64,000 nt of DNA from Azoarcus indigens (GTDB lineage: Bacteria; Pseudomonadota; Gammaproteobacteria; Burkholderiales; Rhodocyclaceae): NCBI RefSeq assembly GCF_004361735.1, contig NZ_SNVV01000012.1, positions 108,865-172,864 of the forward strand, in the 5' to 3' direction. This document shows positions 10,716-20,992 of the stretch, piece by piece. The position numbers and the translations under genes were made by a program. The notes beneath the pieces were generated by a model. That model ran no database searches and was not told where the DNA came from. It saw nothing but the letters and a program-made list of their open reading frames with translations. Numbering within the stretch: position 1 is the first letter of the stretch; each line of letters starts with the position of its first letter.

Positions 10716-11302
10716 AACAGCCATCCGGCCCAGACAACCACCAGCCCACCGAGCATCACGGCCTCCAGCCAGCCTAGGCGCTCACGCTGCAACAGCACCG
10801 GCGCTTCGTCGCCCTCCCCCTGCTCACCCAGCCAATCCTTCCACCCGCGCCCCCCTCCGCCTTCCACATAGCGGAACACCAGCATCAGACGCAGGGCAAG
10901 GCGCTCGGCGGAAAGCCCTGCACGCGCGAAAGGCCGGCACAGCGCGTACAAGCCGCTTACCAGCCGATCCGCAGGAAGACGCTCCAGCAAGAGCGCAACG
11001 GCACACACTACAACCAAAAGTCTGGCGCCATGCAGATAAGCCATCTCCACCCCCTCCTTGCTGGGACTTAGCGAGGGCCAGGCCGGGATGAGCGCTTCCC
11101 CCGGGGTAAACCAGGCGAACAGCACCCCGATGACGAGCAAGAAAAGGCGAATCCGGCGCACGAGCCTGCGCATACGTTGTGGCGCCAACGCGAGGGCGAA
11201 CAAAAGCGCCCCACCCAACGCCAGCGTCAGCGTCACAGGCGACAGCAGTTGCACCAACGTAACGCCGGCAAGCCAGATCAGCAGGATGGAGCCGGAATGC
11301 AT
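10709..11302 (-). CDS. CbiQ/EcfT-like integral membrane protein
   Basis: A 197-residue membrane protein with hydrophobic segments at about 5-40 (two, closely spaced), 50-70 and 90-110, an amphipathic middle, and a final segment at the C-terminus (LGGLVVVWAGWLLW). The layout and basic coupling-helix-like stretches (RRLVRRIRLF, AERLALRLMLVFRY) resemble the transmembrane subunit of energy-coupling factor transporters (CbiQ family). No ATPase or substrate-binding partner is nearby. It overlaps truA by a few bases, so the two are co-translated. Its substrate is unknown and the assignment to CbiQ is tentative. Confidence 0.55.
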   Translation of the reverse strand: MHSGSILLIWLAGVTLVQLLSPVTLTLALGGALLFALALAPQRMRRLVRRIRLFLLVIGVLFAWFTPGEALIPAWPSLSPSKEGVEMAYLHGARLLVVVCAVALLLERLPADRLVSGLYALCRPFARAGLSAERLALRLMLVFRYVEGGGGRGWKDWLGEQGEGDEAPVLLQRERLGWLEAVMLGGLVVVWAGWLLW

Positions 11303-11362
11303 CGCAGTAAACGACGAAGCCGCCGCGGCACCTTAGCGCTGCGGCGGCGTATCCAAGAAGAT

Positions 11363-14314
11363 TCAGCCAAGCTTTTCCATCAACTCACGGGCCGTCAACT
11401 GCTGGGCGGCGCTACCTTCCTTCAGCACCTCTTCCAGCAACTCGCGCGCACCTTCCTTGTCGCCCATCTCGTCATACGCCCGGGCAAGCTCAAGCTTGGT
11501 ATCAACCTCGCCACCCGCTTCAGGCAAGGCAGTTGCAGTTCCAGTCGTGCCTTCCTCCACAGCGGGCTCGAGATCCAGGTCGATGCTGGTGAGATCCAGC
11601 GCCGGTGGTTCCGTTACCGAGGTGGCGGTCGGCGCATCGATGTCCAGATCAAAGTCGAGCAGGCTGCTGTCGAAGCTGGTCTTCTCCAGGTCGACCACGG
11701 CCGCAGCATCGTCCTCCTGCTTGGGTTCGTCGCTCTGGATCACCGTCGCGCTCATGTCGAAGGCCGGGGCCGACGGCTTGGGAACATCCAGCTCAGGCAG
11801 ATCGAAGGCCAACCCCGGCTCCTCCGCACTGGCCAGATCCATCTCGTTGCCCAACACAGTCACGGTGGAATCCTGGTGGCGGGAGGAGTCCACCATTTCG
11901 CCGGAACCCAGGGAAGGCGGCTCGGTCGGTGCCTCATCTCCACTGACGTCAAGATCCAGGACAAGGTCGGAGGAGCGGGTCTGGAAAGACCCATCGATTC
12001 CGCCCGTTTCGGAGAGCGAGGCCGGAGGCACAGGTCCAGCTTCCGGTTCGCCCAGATCAAGATCGAAGTCCAGCGACATGTCCTCCGCCGGCGACAGGGG
12101 CTCAGGTGCCGGAAGCGGCTCATTCTCCGACTCCGCCAGTTGCCCCAGCTCTCCGGGCATTGCCCAGGTGTCCTTCAACTGAGAGGGACTGGGATCCACC
12201 GGCGAGGAAGTCGTGAAGTCCAGGCTGGCAAGTGAAGGACCCGTCGGCTCCTCCGAAGTCTCAGGAGACTCGACCTGCCTGTCCACTTTCTCATCCGCTC
12301 TCTCCTGAGCCGCTGCAACCGCCATGGCGCCCGCGACGGTTCCCAAGCCCGCAGCTGCCGCAGCGGCGGAGGGCCCGAGCGGCTGTTCGGTCTGCGGTGC
12401 ATTCGCCGCCGCATCGACCCCACCGCCGTTGTAGAGCGGGTTCTCCGGATCCAGTTTGCGCCCCATCTGGGCAGCTTTTTCCCAATCCAGCCCTTGGCCA
12501 TTGGTTCGACCATACAACTCGGTGGCAGTCGTCTCGAAGGGCTTCAGGCTCTTGCGCTGGGCATAGATCTCCAGCAACTTGAGATAGATGGCAGCCCGCG
12601 CCGGATCTGCCTTGAGCGCATCCTGCAGGATTTCCTCGGCCTGGGCGTCGCGGCCATAGGCCATATAGACGTCCGCCTCGGCGACCGGATCCACGCCTTC
12701 ATCCGCATCGATCGACGACAGCCCGGACTGGCTGAAATCGGTATGGATGACGCTGCTGTTGCCGGTATCCACACTCTGTCCGCCAGTGCCGCCGAATACC
12801 CCGCTACTCTCCGGCGGGAATTCGCTCATCAGCGCCTCGGTATCACCCTGCTCGCCCTCCTTGTGCTTCTGACGCATGCGATAAGCAGCGTAAACAAGGA
12901 GCAGAATCAAAATGCCCCCGCCCGCGGCGAGCAACATCGGATCCTTCAGCAGATTCTGGATGAAGCCCTCTTCCGGTTCAGGGGCCGGAGCGGGTACCGG
13001 CGGCTTGGGCGGCGCCGGCGGGCGCGGCGCGGCCTGCGACGCAGGAGGCGGCGCAGGCTGGGCCGGCACCTCAACCGCAGGCGCTGCTTCGGCCGCCGGG
13101 GGAGGTGTCACTTCTGCAAAGGGGGCCGCGGGGGGCGGGGCAGCGGGAGCCGCCGGGGGCTCGGCTGCACCGCCCTGGATCTGCTGCTGAAGCTGCCCCA
13201 GGCTCTCGCTCTTGAGCTCGACCAGCTTCTGCAGATCCCGGATATTGCGCTCCAGCTCGGCCAAGCGGGCATTCGCCTCTTCCAGCGCCTTCTCGCGCGA
13301 AACCAGCTCTTCCTCCAGGGATTGCACCCGGCTGGCGGCATCGCCGCCGTTCGCGTTCCCTGCGCGCTCGGTGCGCGACACCTGCACCTTGTCGCCGTTC
13401 TCTGCAGCAGGACGGGCGTCCTCCACTCGTGGCGTGATACGTCCGCTGGAGGACTGCTCGACGGGAGCACTTTCAGCAGGCCGGCTGACGGCCGATGACG
13501 CCAGACGGCGGCGGTATGCCTCGAAATCTGCGGAGTGGGCTATCACTTCGCGGCGGGCTTCACCAGCCTCGACCGCAGCGGCCGCATCTCCGCCCGGCAC
13601 ACTGAGGATGGCGCCGGCCCGCAGGCGATTGATATTGCCGCCATCAAACGCCTGCGGGTTGCCGCGATACAGCGCAATCAGCATCTGATCCAGCGTGACA
13701 CCGTCGGGGCGGTTGGCCTCGGCGATGCGGCGTAAGGTGTCACCGCGCCGTACGGTGTACTGACTACTGCCATTGGTCGCAGCCGCGGCGGCGGGTTGCT
13801 GGGCCAGCACGGCCGAACGGGGTGCGGCGCTGATCGGCTGCGGCGCAGATGCGCTTGCTACGGCCGGCGCAGGCCGCGCAGCTGGTGTAAAGGTGCTTCC
13901 GTTGCGCGCAGCACTGCCCAGATCGACAGGATCGAGCAAGAAGGTGTACTCGCGGACCAGGCGGCCGGAACTGGAATCAAGCTCGATCAGCAGATCGAGA
14001 AAAGGATCATTGACCGGCCGGTCGCTGCTGAGGCGCAGAACCGGGCGCTGGCCCCGATTATCGACGGTGACAGTCAGGCTGCTCAGCACGCCTGCATAGG
14101 GAATATTGGCCTGACGAAAGGCATCCGGCGAGGCGATGCGGGCGGAGAGCGATTGCAGCTCCTGCGCTGTCCCGCTGACCGGGATCTCGGCCCTCAACGG
14201 CTGCCCAAGGCCGCTAAGGACGTTGATTTGCCCGAGCCCGGCCGCATGACCGATGGATGACAGCGAGGCGATCGCGACTGCGACCAGGGAAGCCTTGAGC
14301 GACGTTTTCATCAT
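11363..14314 (-). CDS. fimV: FimV-like LysM/TPR polar hub protein
   Basis: Large inner-membrane protein related to Pseudomonas FimV, which organises the pole, type IV pili and cAMP signalling. In order: signal peptide ending GHA (about residues 1-25), FimV N-terminal domain (GLGQINVLSGLGQPL), LysM peptidoglycan-binding motif (YTVRRGDTLRRIAEANRP, about 185-240), a coiled coil (about 320-370), a Pro/Ala linker, a membrane segment (GGGILILLLVYAAY), a very acidic cytoplasmic part, and a C-terminal TPR-like domain ending ARELMEKLG. The start is one of two adjacent ATGs at 14314 or 14311; an earlier in-frame ATG at 14347 would put charged residues before the signal peptide. Confidence 0.9.
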   Translation of the reverse strand: MMKTSLKASLVAVAIASLSSIGHAAGLGQINVLSGLGQPLRAEIPVSGTAQELQSLSARIASPDAFRQANIPYAGVLSSLTVTVDNRGQRPVLRLSSDRPVNDPFLDLLIELDSSSGRLVREYTFLLDPVDLGSAARNGSTFTPAARPAPAVASASAPQPISAAPRSAVLAQQPAAAAATNGSSQYTVRRGDTLRRIAEANRPDGVTLDQMLIALYRGNPQAFDGGNINRLRAGAILSVPGGDAAAAVEAGEARREVIAHSADFEAYRRRLASSAVSRPAESAPVEQSSSGRITPRVEDARPAAENGDKVQVSRTERAGNANGGDAASRVQSLEEELVSREKALEEANARLAELERNIRDLQKLVELKSESLGQLQQQIQGGAAEPPAAPAAPPPAAPFAEVTPPPAAEAAPAVEVPAQPAPPPASQAAPRPPAPPKPPVPAPAPEPEEGFIQNLLKDPMLLAAGGGILILLLVYAAYRMRQKHKEGEQGDTEALMSEFPPESSGVFGGTGGQSVDTGNSSVIHTDFSQSGLSSIDADEGVDPVAEADVYMAYGRDAQAEEILQDALKADPARAAIYLKLLEIYAQRKSLKPFETTATELYGRTNGQGLDWEKAAQMGRKLDPENPLYNGGGVDAAANAPQTEQPLGPSAAAAAAGLGTVAGAMAVAAAQERADEKVDRQVESPETSEEPTGPSLASLDFTTSSPVDPSPSQLKDTWAMPGELGQLAESENEPLPAPEPLSPAEDMSLDFDLDLGEPEAGPVPPASLSETGGIDGSFQTRSSDLVLDLDVSGDEAPTEPPSLGSGEMVDSSRHQDSTVTVLGNEMDLASAEEPGLAFDLPELDVPKPSAPAFDMSATVIQSDEPKQEDDAAAVVDLEKTSFDSSLLDFDLDIDAPTATSVTEPPALDLTSIDLDLEPAVEEGTTGTATALPEAGGEVDTKLELARAYDEMGDKEGARELLEEVLKEGSAAQQLTARELMEKLG

Positions 14315-14526
14315 TGCCTTCAAACCCGTTCCCCCTGCGGCATTCAACCGACAAGAGACATAGCATCATGGACTTGGGCTAGCAATCTAGCATTAAGCTC
14401 AACTTCGTGCAGCAATTCTTTCAGGCACAAGGCTTTTTTCAACGGAGCGCTGGACCCGCAGCCCGTTCTGTGTCAGGACATGCGGGTCAAACCTATGGCG
14501 CAGGGCATAGACGCCCCGCGCTTCGC

Positions 14527-15660
14527 TCAACGTTCGAGCAGGATGCGCAGCATGCGGCGCAGCGGCTCGGCCGCGCCCCACAGCAGCTGGTCACCGACAG
14601 TGAAGGCGCCGAGGTACTCTGGCCCCATCGCCAGCTTGTGCAGACGGCCGACCGGCACCGTCAGCGTACCGGTGACCGCTGCCGGCGTCAGTTCGCGCTC
14701 GGAAAGCTCGCGCTCGTTCGGCACCAGCTTCACCCAATCGTTGGCGGTGGCGATGATCTCGCTCACTTCGTCCAATGGCACATCCTTCTTGAGCTTGATG
14801 GTCAGGCCCTGGGAATGGCAGCGCATCGCGCCGATGCGCACGCACAGGCCGTCGATGGGAATGCTGCCCTCGCTGCGGAAAGCCGGCTTGCCGAGGATCT
14901 TGTTGCACTCGGCGCCACCCTTCCACTCTTCCTTCGACTGGCCATGCTCCACCGGCACGTCGATCCAGGGGATCAGGCTGCCAGCCAGCGGGGTGTTGCG
15001 GAAGTTCTTCTTCGGGAAGGAATCGGAGCGGATGGTCTCGGCAACCTTGCGGTCGATGTCGAGGATGGCGGAAGCCGGATCGGCCAACAGATCGGCCACC
15101 GAGGCATGGATCGCGCCCATCTGGGAAATCAGCTCGCGCATGTTCTGCGCGCCGGCGCCGGAAGCTGCCTGGTAGGTCATCGCCGACACCCACTCGACGA
15201 GGTCGTGCTTGAACAGGCCACCCAGGCCCATCAGCATCAGCGAGACGGTGCAGTTACCGCCTATCCAGTTGCGGCCACCCTTGGCCAGCGCCTGGTCGAT
15301 GACGTTGCGGTTGACCGGGTCGAGCACGATGACCGCATCGTCCGCCATGCGCAGCGCGCTGGCGGCGTCGATCCAGTGGCCGTTCCAGCCGGTCGCGCGC
15401 AGCTTGGGATAGACCTCCTTGGTGTAGTCGCCGCCCTGGCAGGTGATGACGATGTCGCACGCCTTCAGGGCATCCACGCTGCTGGCGTCCTGCAGCGGCA
15501 GTGCCGCCTCCTTGCCGCCGAACACCGGAGCCTTGCCGCCCACCGCCGAAGTGGAGAAATAAACCGGCTCGATATAGGCGAAATCGCCCTCTTCCACCAT
15601 CCGCTGCATCAGCACGGAACCGACCATGCCACGCCAACCGACCAGACCTACTCGCATCAT
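14527..15660 (-). CDS. asd: Aspartate-semialdehyde dehydrogenase
   Basis: Reduces aspartyl phosphate to the semialdehyde for lysine, threonine, methionine and diaminopimelate. The nucleotide-binding start [14 protein letters not shown] and the catalytic cysteine in [12 protein letters not shown] (Cys137) are clear. At 377 residues it is the Gram-negative E. coli type. It sits between leuB and fimV, as in many Betaproteobacteria. Two adjacent ATGs (15660, 15657) could serve as start. Confidence 0.96.
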   Translation of the reverse strand: MMRVGLVGWRGMVGSVLMQRMVEEGDFAYIEPVYFSTSAVGGKAPVFGGKEAALPLQDASSVDALKACDIVITCQGGDYTKEVYPKLRATGWNGHWIDAASALRMADDAVIVLDPVNRNVIDQALAKGGRNWIGGNCTVSLMLMGLGGLFKHDLVEWVSAMTYQAASGAGAQNMRELISQMGAIHASVADLLADPASAILDIDRKVAETIRSDSFPKKNFRNTPLAGSLIPWIDVPVEHGQSKEEWKGGAECNKILGKPAFRSEGSIPIDGLCVRIGAMRCHSQGLTIKLKKDVPLDEVSEIIATANDWVKLVPNERELSERELTPAAVTGTLTVPVGRLHKLAMGPEYLGAFTVGDQLLWGAAEPLRRMLRILLER

Positions 15661-15698
15661 TTCGCTTCCCCGACCTTTCCGCCGTTACTGAAAATCCC

Positions 15699-16763
15699 TT
15701 ACAGCGCCGCCAATACCGCGTCGCCCATTTCCCGCGTGCCCACCTTCGTCGTGCCCGGCTCGTAGATGTCGCCGGTGCGCAGCCCCTGGGCCAGCACCTT
15801 CTTCACCGCCGTCTCGATACGCGCCGCAGCCTCTTCCTGATCGAAGGTGTAACGCAGCATCATCGCCGCCGACAGGATGGTGGCCAGCGGGTTGGCCACG
15901 CCCTTGCCGGCGATGTCCGGCGCCGACCCATGGGACGGCTCGTACAGGCCCTTGTTGTTCGCATCCAGCGAGGCCGACGGCAGCATGCCGATGGAGCCGG
16001 TAAGCATGGAGGCCTCGTCCGACAGGATGTCGCCAAACATATTGCCGGTGACCATCACGTCGAACTGCTTGGGCGCACGCACCAACTGCATCGCGGCGTT
16101 GTCCACCAGCATGTGCGACAGCTCCACCTCCGGATAGTCCTTGCCCATCTCGTCGGCGATGTCGCGCCACAACTGGGTGGTTTCCAGCACGTTCATCTTG
16201 TCCACCGAGCACAGCTTCCTGCCGCGCTTCATCGCCGCCTCGAACGCCACCTTGAGGATGCGGCGGATTTCGTATTCGGCGTAGATCATGGTGTTCCAGC
16301 CCACCCGCTGCTGTCTGCCCTCGACCTCGCGCATTTCGATGCCGCGCGGCTGGCCGAAGTAGATGTCGCCGGTCAGCTCGCGCACGATCAGGATGTCCAG
16401 CCCGGACACCACTTCCGCTTTCAGCGTGGAGGCGTTGGCCAGCTCCGGGTAGAGGATGGCCGGACGCAGATTGGCGAACAGGCTGAGGTCCTTGCGGATG
16501 CCGAGCAGGCCGCGCTCCGGGCGCTGCTCACGCGGCAGCGTATCCCACTTCGGACCGCCGACCGCGCCAAGTAGTACCGCATCGGCCGCGCGGGCGAGTT
16601 TCTGGGTGGCTTCCGGGTAGGGCACGCCGGTGGCGTCCACCGCCGCACCGCCCAGCTGCGCTTCCTCCAGCTCCAGCTTCAGGTCCAGCGCCTTCAACAC
16701 CCGCACCGCTTCCGCGGTGATCTCGGGACCGATGCCGTCGCCCGGCAACACGCAAATCTTCAT
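15699..16763 (-). CDS. leuB: 3-isopropylmalate dehydrogenase
   Basis: NAD-dependent oxidative decarboxylation of 3-isopropylmalate in leucine synthesis. It begins [15 protein letters not shown] and carries the family block [24 protein letters not shown] with [12 protein letters not shown]. The length of 354 residues is normal. It follows leuD by about 35 bases and precedes asd, forming leuC-leuD-leuB-asd. Confidence 0.97.
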   Translation of the reverse strand: MKICVLPGDGIGPEITAEAVRVLKALDLKLELEEAQLGGAAVDATGVPYPEATQKLARAADAVLLGAVGGPKWDTLPREQRPERGLLGIRKDLSLFANLRPAILYPELANASTLKAEVVSGLDILIVRELTGDIYFGQPRGIEMREVEGRQQRVGWNTMIYAEYEIRRILKVAFEAAMKRGRKLCSVDKMNVLETTQLWRDIADEMGKDYPEVELSHMLVDNAAMQLVRAPKQFDVMVTGNMFGDILSDEASMLTGSIGMLPSASLDANNKGLYEPSHGSAPDIAGKGVANPLATILSAAMMLRYTFDQEEAAARIETAVKKVLAQGLRTGDIYEPGTTKVGTREMGDAVLAAL

Positions 16764-16798
16764 TCCGTCGTCTCTCCTCGTGGCCCGGCCCCAGCGGC

Positions 16799-17437
16799 TC
16801 AGGCGAAGTAATAGGGATGCTCGGCGCGGCGCCGCTCCTCAAAGGCCTTGATCTTGTCCGCGTGACGCAGGGTGAGACCGATGTCGTCCCAGCCGTTGAT
16901 AAGGCATTCCTTGCGGAAAGGGTCGATGTCGAAATGGACCGCGTGGCCATCCGGACGCTTCACCAGCTGCGTCGGCAGGTCGATCTCGATGGTGTAACCC
17001 GGCGAATGCTCGACCAGCCCGAACAGGGCATCGACCTCTGCCTTGGGCAGCACGATGGGCACCACGCCGTTCTTGAAACAGTTGTTGAAGAAGATGTCGG
17101 CGAAAGACTCCGCGATGAGGGCGCGGAAGCCGTAGTCCAGCAGCGCCCAGGGCGCGTGCTCGCGGCTGGAGCCGCAGCCGAAGTTGGCGCGGGTGAGCAG
17201 CACCGAGGCGCCCTGGTAGCGCGGCTGGTTCAGCACAAAGTTGGGATTCAGCGGGCGCTGGCTGTTGTCCATGCCTGGCTCGCCACGGTCCATGTAGCGC
17301 CACTCATCGAAGGCGTTGGGGCCGAAGCCTGAACGCTTGATGGACTTCAGGAACTGCTTCGGGATGATGGCGTCGGTATCGACGTTGTTACGGTCAAGCG
17401 GCGCCACCAGGCCGTTGAGGGTGATGAATTTCTGCAT
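16799..17437 (-). CDS. leuD: 3-isopropylmalate dehydratase small subunit
   Basis: Small subunit of isopropylmalate isomerase. The start at 17437 gives [22 protein letters not shown], a typical LeuD N-terminus; the longer open frame runs back into leu[15 protein letters not shown] is the conserved swivel-domain signature. 212 residues. The leuC stop lies 11 bases upstream, and no entericidin-like gene intervenes. Confidence 0.96.
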   Translation of the reverse strand: MQKFITLNGLVAPLDRNNVDTDAIIPKQFLKSIKRSGFGPNAFDEWRYMDRGEPGMDNSQRPLNPNFVLNQPRYQGASVLLTRANFGCGSSREHAPWALLDYGFRALIAESFADIFFNNCFKNGVVPIVLPKAEVDALFGLVEHSPGYTIEIDLPTQLVKRPDGHAVHFDIDPFRKECLINGWDDIGLTLRHADKIKAFEERRRAEHPYYFA

Positions 17438-17448
17438 GTCGGTCTCCC

Positions 17449-18858
17449 TCAGAGGATGTCGCGCACGTCGGCGAAATGACCGGCGATGGCCGCCGCCGCC
17501 GCCATTGCCGGGCTGACGAGGTGGGTGCGGCCACCCGCGCCCTGGCGCCCTTCGAAGTTGCGGTTGGAGGTGGAAGCGCAGCGCTCGCCTGGCTCCAAGC
17601 GGTCGGCGTTCATTGCCAGGCACATCGAACAGCCCGGCTCACGCCATTCGAAACCGGCGGCGACAAAGATCTTGTCCAGCCCTTCCTGTTCCGCCTGGCG
17701 CTTCACCAGACCAGAACCCGGCACCACCAGCACCTGGCGCACGTTGTCCGCCTTGCGCCGGCCGCGGGCGATCACCGCCGCCTGACGCAGATCCTCGATG
17801 CGGGAGTTGGTGCAGGAGCCGATGAACACCTTGTCGATCTTGATGCTGGTCACCGGCAAGTTGGGCGTGAGACCCATGTAGTGCAGCGCCCGCTCCATGC
17901 CCTCGCGGCGCACCGGATCGCTTTCCTTGGCCGGGTCCGGCACGGTGGCGCCCACCGGCACCACCATTTCGGGCGAGGTGCCCCAGGTGACCTGCGGTTG
18001 GATGTCCTCGCCGCGCAGGACGACGACCTGGTCAAAACGCGCGCCTTCGTCCGAATGCAGGGTGCGCCAGTAGGCCACCGCCCGCTCCCAGTCATCGCCG
18101 CGCGGCGAGAAGGGTCGGCCCTTGAGGTAATCGATGGTGACCTGGTCCACCGCGACGAAACCCATGCGCGCGCCGGCTTCGATTGCCATGTTGCAGACGG
18201 TCATGCGGCCTTCCATGGATAGGCTGCGCATCACTTCGCCGCCGAATTCGATGGCGTAGCCGGTACCGCCAGCGGTGCCGATGCGGCCGATGATGGCCAG
18301 CGCCACGTCCTTGGCGGTCACGCCCTTGCCCAGCTTGCCATCCACTCGCACCAGCATGGTCTTGGAGCGCTTCTGGATCAGGCACTGGGTGGCCATCACA
18401 TGCTCCACCTCGGAGGTGCCGATGCCGTGCGCCAGACAGGCGAAAGCGCCATGGGTGGAGGTGTGGGAGTCGCCACAGACCACGGTCATGCCTGGCAGCG
18501 TGGCGCCGTTTTCCGGCCCGATCACGTGGACGATGCCCTGGCGCTCGTTCTTGAACGGGAAATAGGCCAGCGCCCCCACTTCACGGATGTTGTTGTCCAG
18601 GGTCTCGACCTGCTGGCGCGATACCGGATCCTGGATGCCCTGCTCCCAGTGGTCGGTCGGCGTATTGTGGTCGGCGGTGGCGACGATGGACGACACGCGC
18701 CACGGCTTGCGGCCGGCCAGCTTCAGGCCCTCGAAGGCCTGCGGGCTGGTAACCTCGTGCACGAGGTGACGATCGATGTAGATCAGCGCCGTGCCGTCCG
18801 CCTCCTGGTGGACCACATGACTCGACCACAGCTTCTCGTACAGCGTTTGGGCTTCCAT
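17449..18858 (-). CDS. leuC: 3-isopropylmalate dehydratase large subunit
   Basis: Aconitase-family subunit holding a [4Fe-4S] cluster that isomerises 2- to 3-isopropylmalate. Cluster cysteines are seen in FIGSCTNSR and in [37 protein letters not shown] is the usual conserved core. The start at 18858 ([11 protein letters not shown]) gives 469 residues, close to E. coli LeuC (466); an ATG three codons earlier is possible. It lies 93 bases after the M48 protease gene. I see no leucine-rich leader peptide before it. Confidence 0.96.
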   Translation of the reverse strand: MEAQTLYEKLWSSHVVHQEADGTALIYIDRHLVHEVTSPQAFEGLKLAGRKPWRVSSIVATADHNTPTDHWEQGIQDPVSRQQVETLDNNIREVGALAYFPFKNERQGIVHVIGPENGATLPGMTVVCGDSHTSTHGAFACLAHGIGTSEVEHVMATQCLIQKRSKTMLVRVDGKLGKGVTAKDVALAIIGRIGTAGGTGYAIEFGGEVMRSLSMEGRMTVCNMAIEAGARMGFVAVDQVTIDYLKGRPFSPRGDDWERAVAYWRTLHSDEGARFDQVVVLRGEDIQPQVTWGTSPEMVVPVGATVPDPAKESDPVRREGMERALHYMGLTPNLPVTSIKIDKVFIGSCTNSRIEDLRQAAVIARGRRKADNVRQVLVVPGSGLVKRQAEQEGLDKIFVAAGFEWREPGCSMCLAMNADRLEPGERCASTSNRNFEGRQGAGGRTHLVSPAMAAAAAIAGHFADVRDIL

Positions 18859-18951
18859 GCTCTGCATTCCGCGCAAAGAAAAGTCGTTGATTATTTCACA
18901 GGACCGAGCTAGCGGATAGACGCCGCCCGCCCGCCATTCCCGCGCCGGCAC

Positions 18952-19776
18952 TCAGCTTCGGCTGGCCCGAGCCTGTTCGTAGAGCGGCATCACCCGGGCC
19001 GCGTAGTCGCTCAGATCCTTCTGCCGGTCGGCGTGCGACGGGTGGGTGGAGAGCCACTGCGGCGGCGCGCCGGAGGACTGCGACGCCATCTTGTTCCACA
19101 GCGTGACCGCCGCGCGCGGATCGTAGCCGGCACGCGCCGCCAGCTCGACGCCCATGCGGTCCGCCTCGGTCTCATGCAGGCGGGAGTTGGGCAGTTCGAA
19201 GGTCACCTTGGCCACCTGCCCCATCAGGTCCTGCCCACCCTGGCCGACCCCCAACAACGCGCCGGCAACCGAAATGCCCAACCCGGTGGCCACCGACTTG
19301 GAGATGCGCTCGCGGGCATGCTCGCGCAGGGCGTGGGCGATTTCGTGGCCCATCACCGCAGCGATCTCGTCGTCGCTCAGCTTCAGCTTGTCGATCAGGC
19401 CGGAGTAGAAGGCGATCTTGCCGCCAGCCATGCACCAGGCGTTAAGCTCGTCCGAGCTCAGCACATTGACCTCCCACTTCCACGAGGCCGCATCCGGGCG
19501 GAACACCGTGGTCTGCGGGATCAGCCGGTCGGCGATGCGGCGCACCCGCTGCACCTGGGCCGCATCCCGGTTCAGCGCATTTTTCTTGCGGGCCTCGGCC
19601 AGCACCTCCTGATATTGCTTGCTGGAGGCCTGCTCAACCTCCTGCGAGGAAACCATCATCATCTGGCTGCGCTCTATGCCCACCGCACCGCCATGGGTGG
19701 TCTGCACCGTCTGGCAGGCGACCGCCAGGATCAGGGCCAGGGCACCAGGCACCAGGGCCTTGCCGATTCTTCTCAT
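18952..19776 (-). CDS. M48 family metallopeptidase, lipoprotein
   Basis: Zinc protease of the M48 family (BepA/LoiP-like group), probably acting on envelope proteins in the periplasm. The start at 19776 gives a lipoprotein signal with Cys21 after LAVA. The zinc motif HEIAH is at 144-148 and the third ligand lies in the following ETEAD helix. 274 residues without a C-terminal TPR domain, so shorter than BepA. Its start overlaps the stop of the MFS gene (ATGA), implying coupled translation. The substrate is unknown. Confidence 0.88.
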   Translation of the reverse strand: MRRIGKALVPGALALILAVACQTVQTTHGGAVGIERSQMMMVSSQEVEQASSKQYQEVLAEARKKNALNRDAAQVQRVRRIADRLIPQTTVFRPDAASWKWEVNVLSSDELNAWCMAGGKIAFYSGLIDKLKLSDDEIAAVMGHEIAHALREHARERISKSVATGLGISVAGALLGVGQGGQDLMGQVAKVTFELPNSRLHETEADRMGVELAARAGYDPRAAVTLWNKMASQSSGAPPQWLSTHPSHADRQKDLSDYAARVMPLYEQARASRS

Positions 19777-20948
19777 ACCGTTCTCTCCTCGTTCAGGGAT
19801 GCTTCTTCTCCGTTCGCGGCTGCTCGCCAGCCGATCAGGAGCCAGGCCAGGCCGGCCGCCGCGAACGCCGAACCCAGGGTAAAAGTCCAGGCGGAACCGA
19901 TGGTGTCCCAGGTGTAGCCGCTGATCAACCCGCCCAACATGCCGCCAGCGCCGAAGGACAAGCTGCCGTACAGCGCCTGCCCGCGCGCCTGCAGGCGGCC
20001 GGGAAACCAGCGGTTCACCGCGGCAATCGAGGCCGCATGGTGGGCGCCGAAGGTGACGCCGTGCAGCAGCTGCGCGAAGGCCAGCAGCGCCAGACTGGCG
20101 ACGCCCCAGCCGGTGAGCGCGAAACGCAGGGTGGCGCAGGCGAACGCCACAATCAGGATGTCGCGCAGCGCGAAGCGCTTCAGCAGCCGCGGCATGCGCA
20201 GGAACACCAGGATTTCCGCCACCACGCCCAGCGCCCACAGCGCCCCAACTACCCGCTTGTCGTAGCCATTCTCCACCAGCAGGATGGAGAAGAAGACGTA
20301 AAAGGCCCCATGCGCCGCCGCCATAAGAAAACAAGCCCCCAGCAGCGCCTGCACCTCGGCGCGTCGCAGGGTATCGCCGAACCCCAAGACCGCCCTGCCC
20401 TGCGGCGGGCGGTAAGCCTCAGGCACCAGCAGCGCGGACAGCAGGATGCCGACGAGCACTGCCGCAATCCCCCACAGCACTGCGGAGATGGGCAAGAAAT
20501 CCAGCAGCCAGCCCAGGCCGATCACTGCGGCGATGAAGCCCACCGAGCCCCAGGCGCGGATGCGGCCATATTGGTGTCCGTGCCCGCCAAGGTGGGCGAA
20601 GGTGACGCCCTCGATCAGCGGCAACGCCGCACTCCAGAAGAAGGCCATCAAGGCCATGCCGGCGAAGATGCCATCGAAGCGGACGGTGAAGAAGAAGATG
20701 GAGAAGCCGATCAGGCTCATCAGCGCGGACAGGCGCACGATCTGCACCCTCACGCCCAGATGCTCGGCCAGCCAGCCCCGCATATTGGGCGCCAGCACCC
20801 GCATCACCTGCATCAGCGACATCAATAGCCCGATCTCGGCGGCCGAGAAGCTCAGCGACTTCAGGTAAAGCGTGAAGTACGGCGAAAAGGCGCCGATGAA
20901 GGCGAAATAGAAGAAGTAATAAGCCGACAGGCGCCAGTACGGAAGCAT
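19773..20948 (-). CDS. MFS transporter, phenylpropionate permease (HcaT)-like
   Basis: Major facilitator superfamily protein of 391 residues with about twelve hydrophobic segments. The N-terminus (YWRLSAYYFFYFAFIGAFSPYFTLYLKSLSFSAAEIG) resembles the HcaT/phenylpropionic acid transporter subgroup, which also has many orphan members. A basic loop follows segment 2 (the usual MFS motif A position). It lies between aroC and the M48 protease gene with no aromatic-catabolism partner, so the substrate cannot be inferred. Confidence 0.8.
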   Translation of the reverse strand: MLPYWRLSAYYFFYFAFIGAFSPYFTLYLKSLSFSAAEIGLLMSLMQVMRVLAPNMRGWLAEHLGVRVQIVRLSALMSLIGFSIFFFTVRFDGIFAGMALMAFFWSAALPLIEGVTFAHLGGHGHQYGRIRAWGSVGFIAAVIGLGWLLDFLPISAVLWGIAAVLVGILLSALLVPEAYRPPQGRAVLGFGDTLRRAEVQALLGACFLMAAAHGAFYVFFSILLVENGYDKRVVGALWALGVVAEILVFLRMPRLLKRFALRDILIVAFACATLRFALTGWGVASLALLAFAQLLHGVTFGAHHAASIAAVNRWFPGRLQARGQALYGSLSFGAGGMLGGLISGYTWDTIGSAWTFTLGSAFAAAGLAWLLIGWRAAANGEEASLNEERTV

Positions 20949-20992
20949 CGCTCAGCTGGGGCGCGAGGGCCCCGCCCGCACTCCGTCCCGGA

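Noticed and set aside
18859..18951. Possible leucine attenuator before leuC
   Set aside because: The 93-base gap has no Leu-rich short ORF and no hairpin with a T-run.
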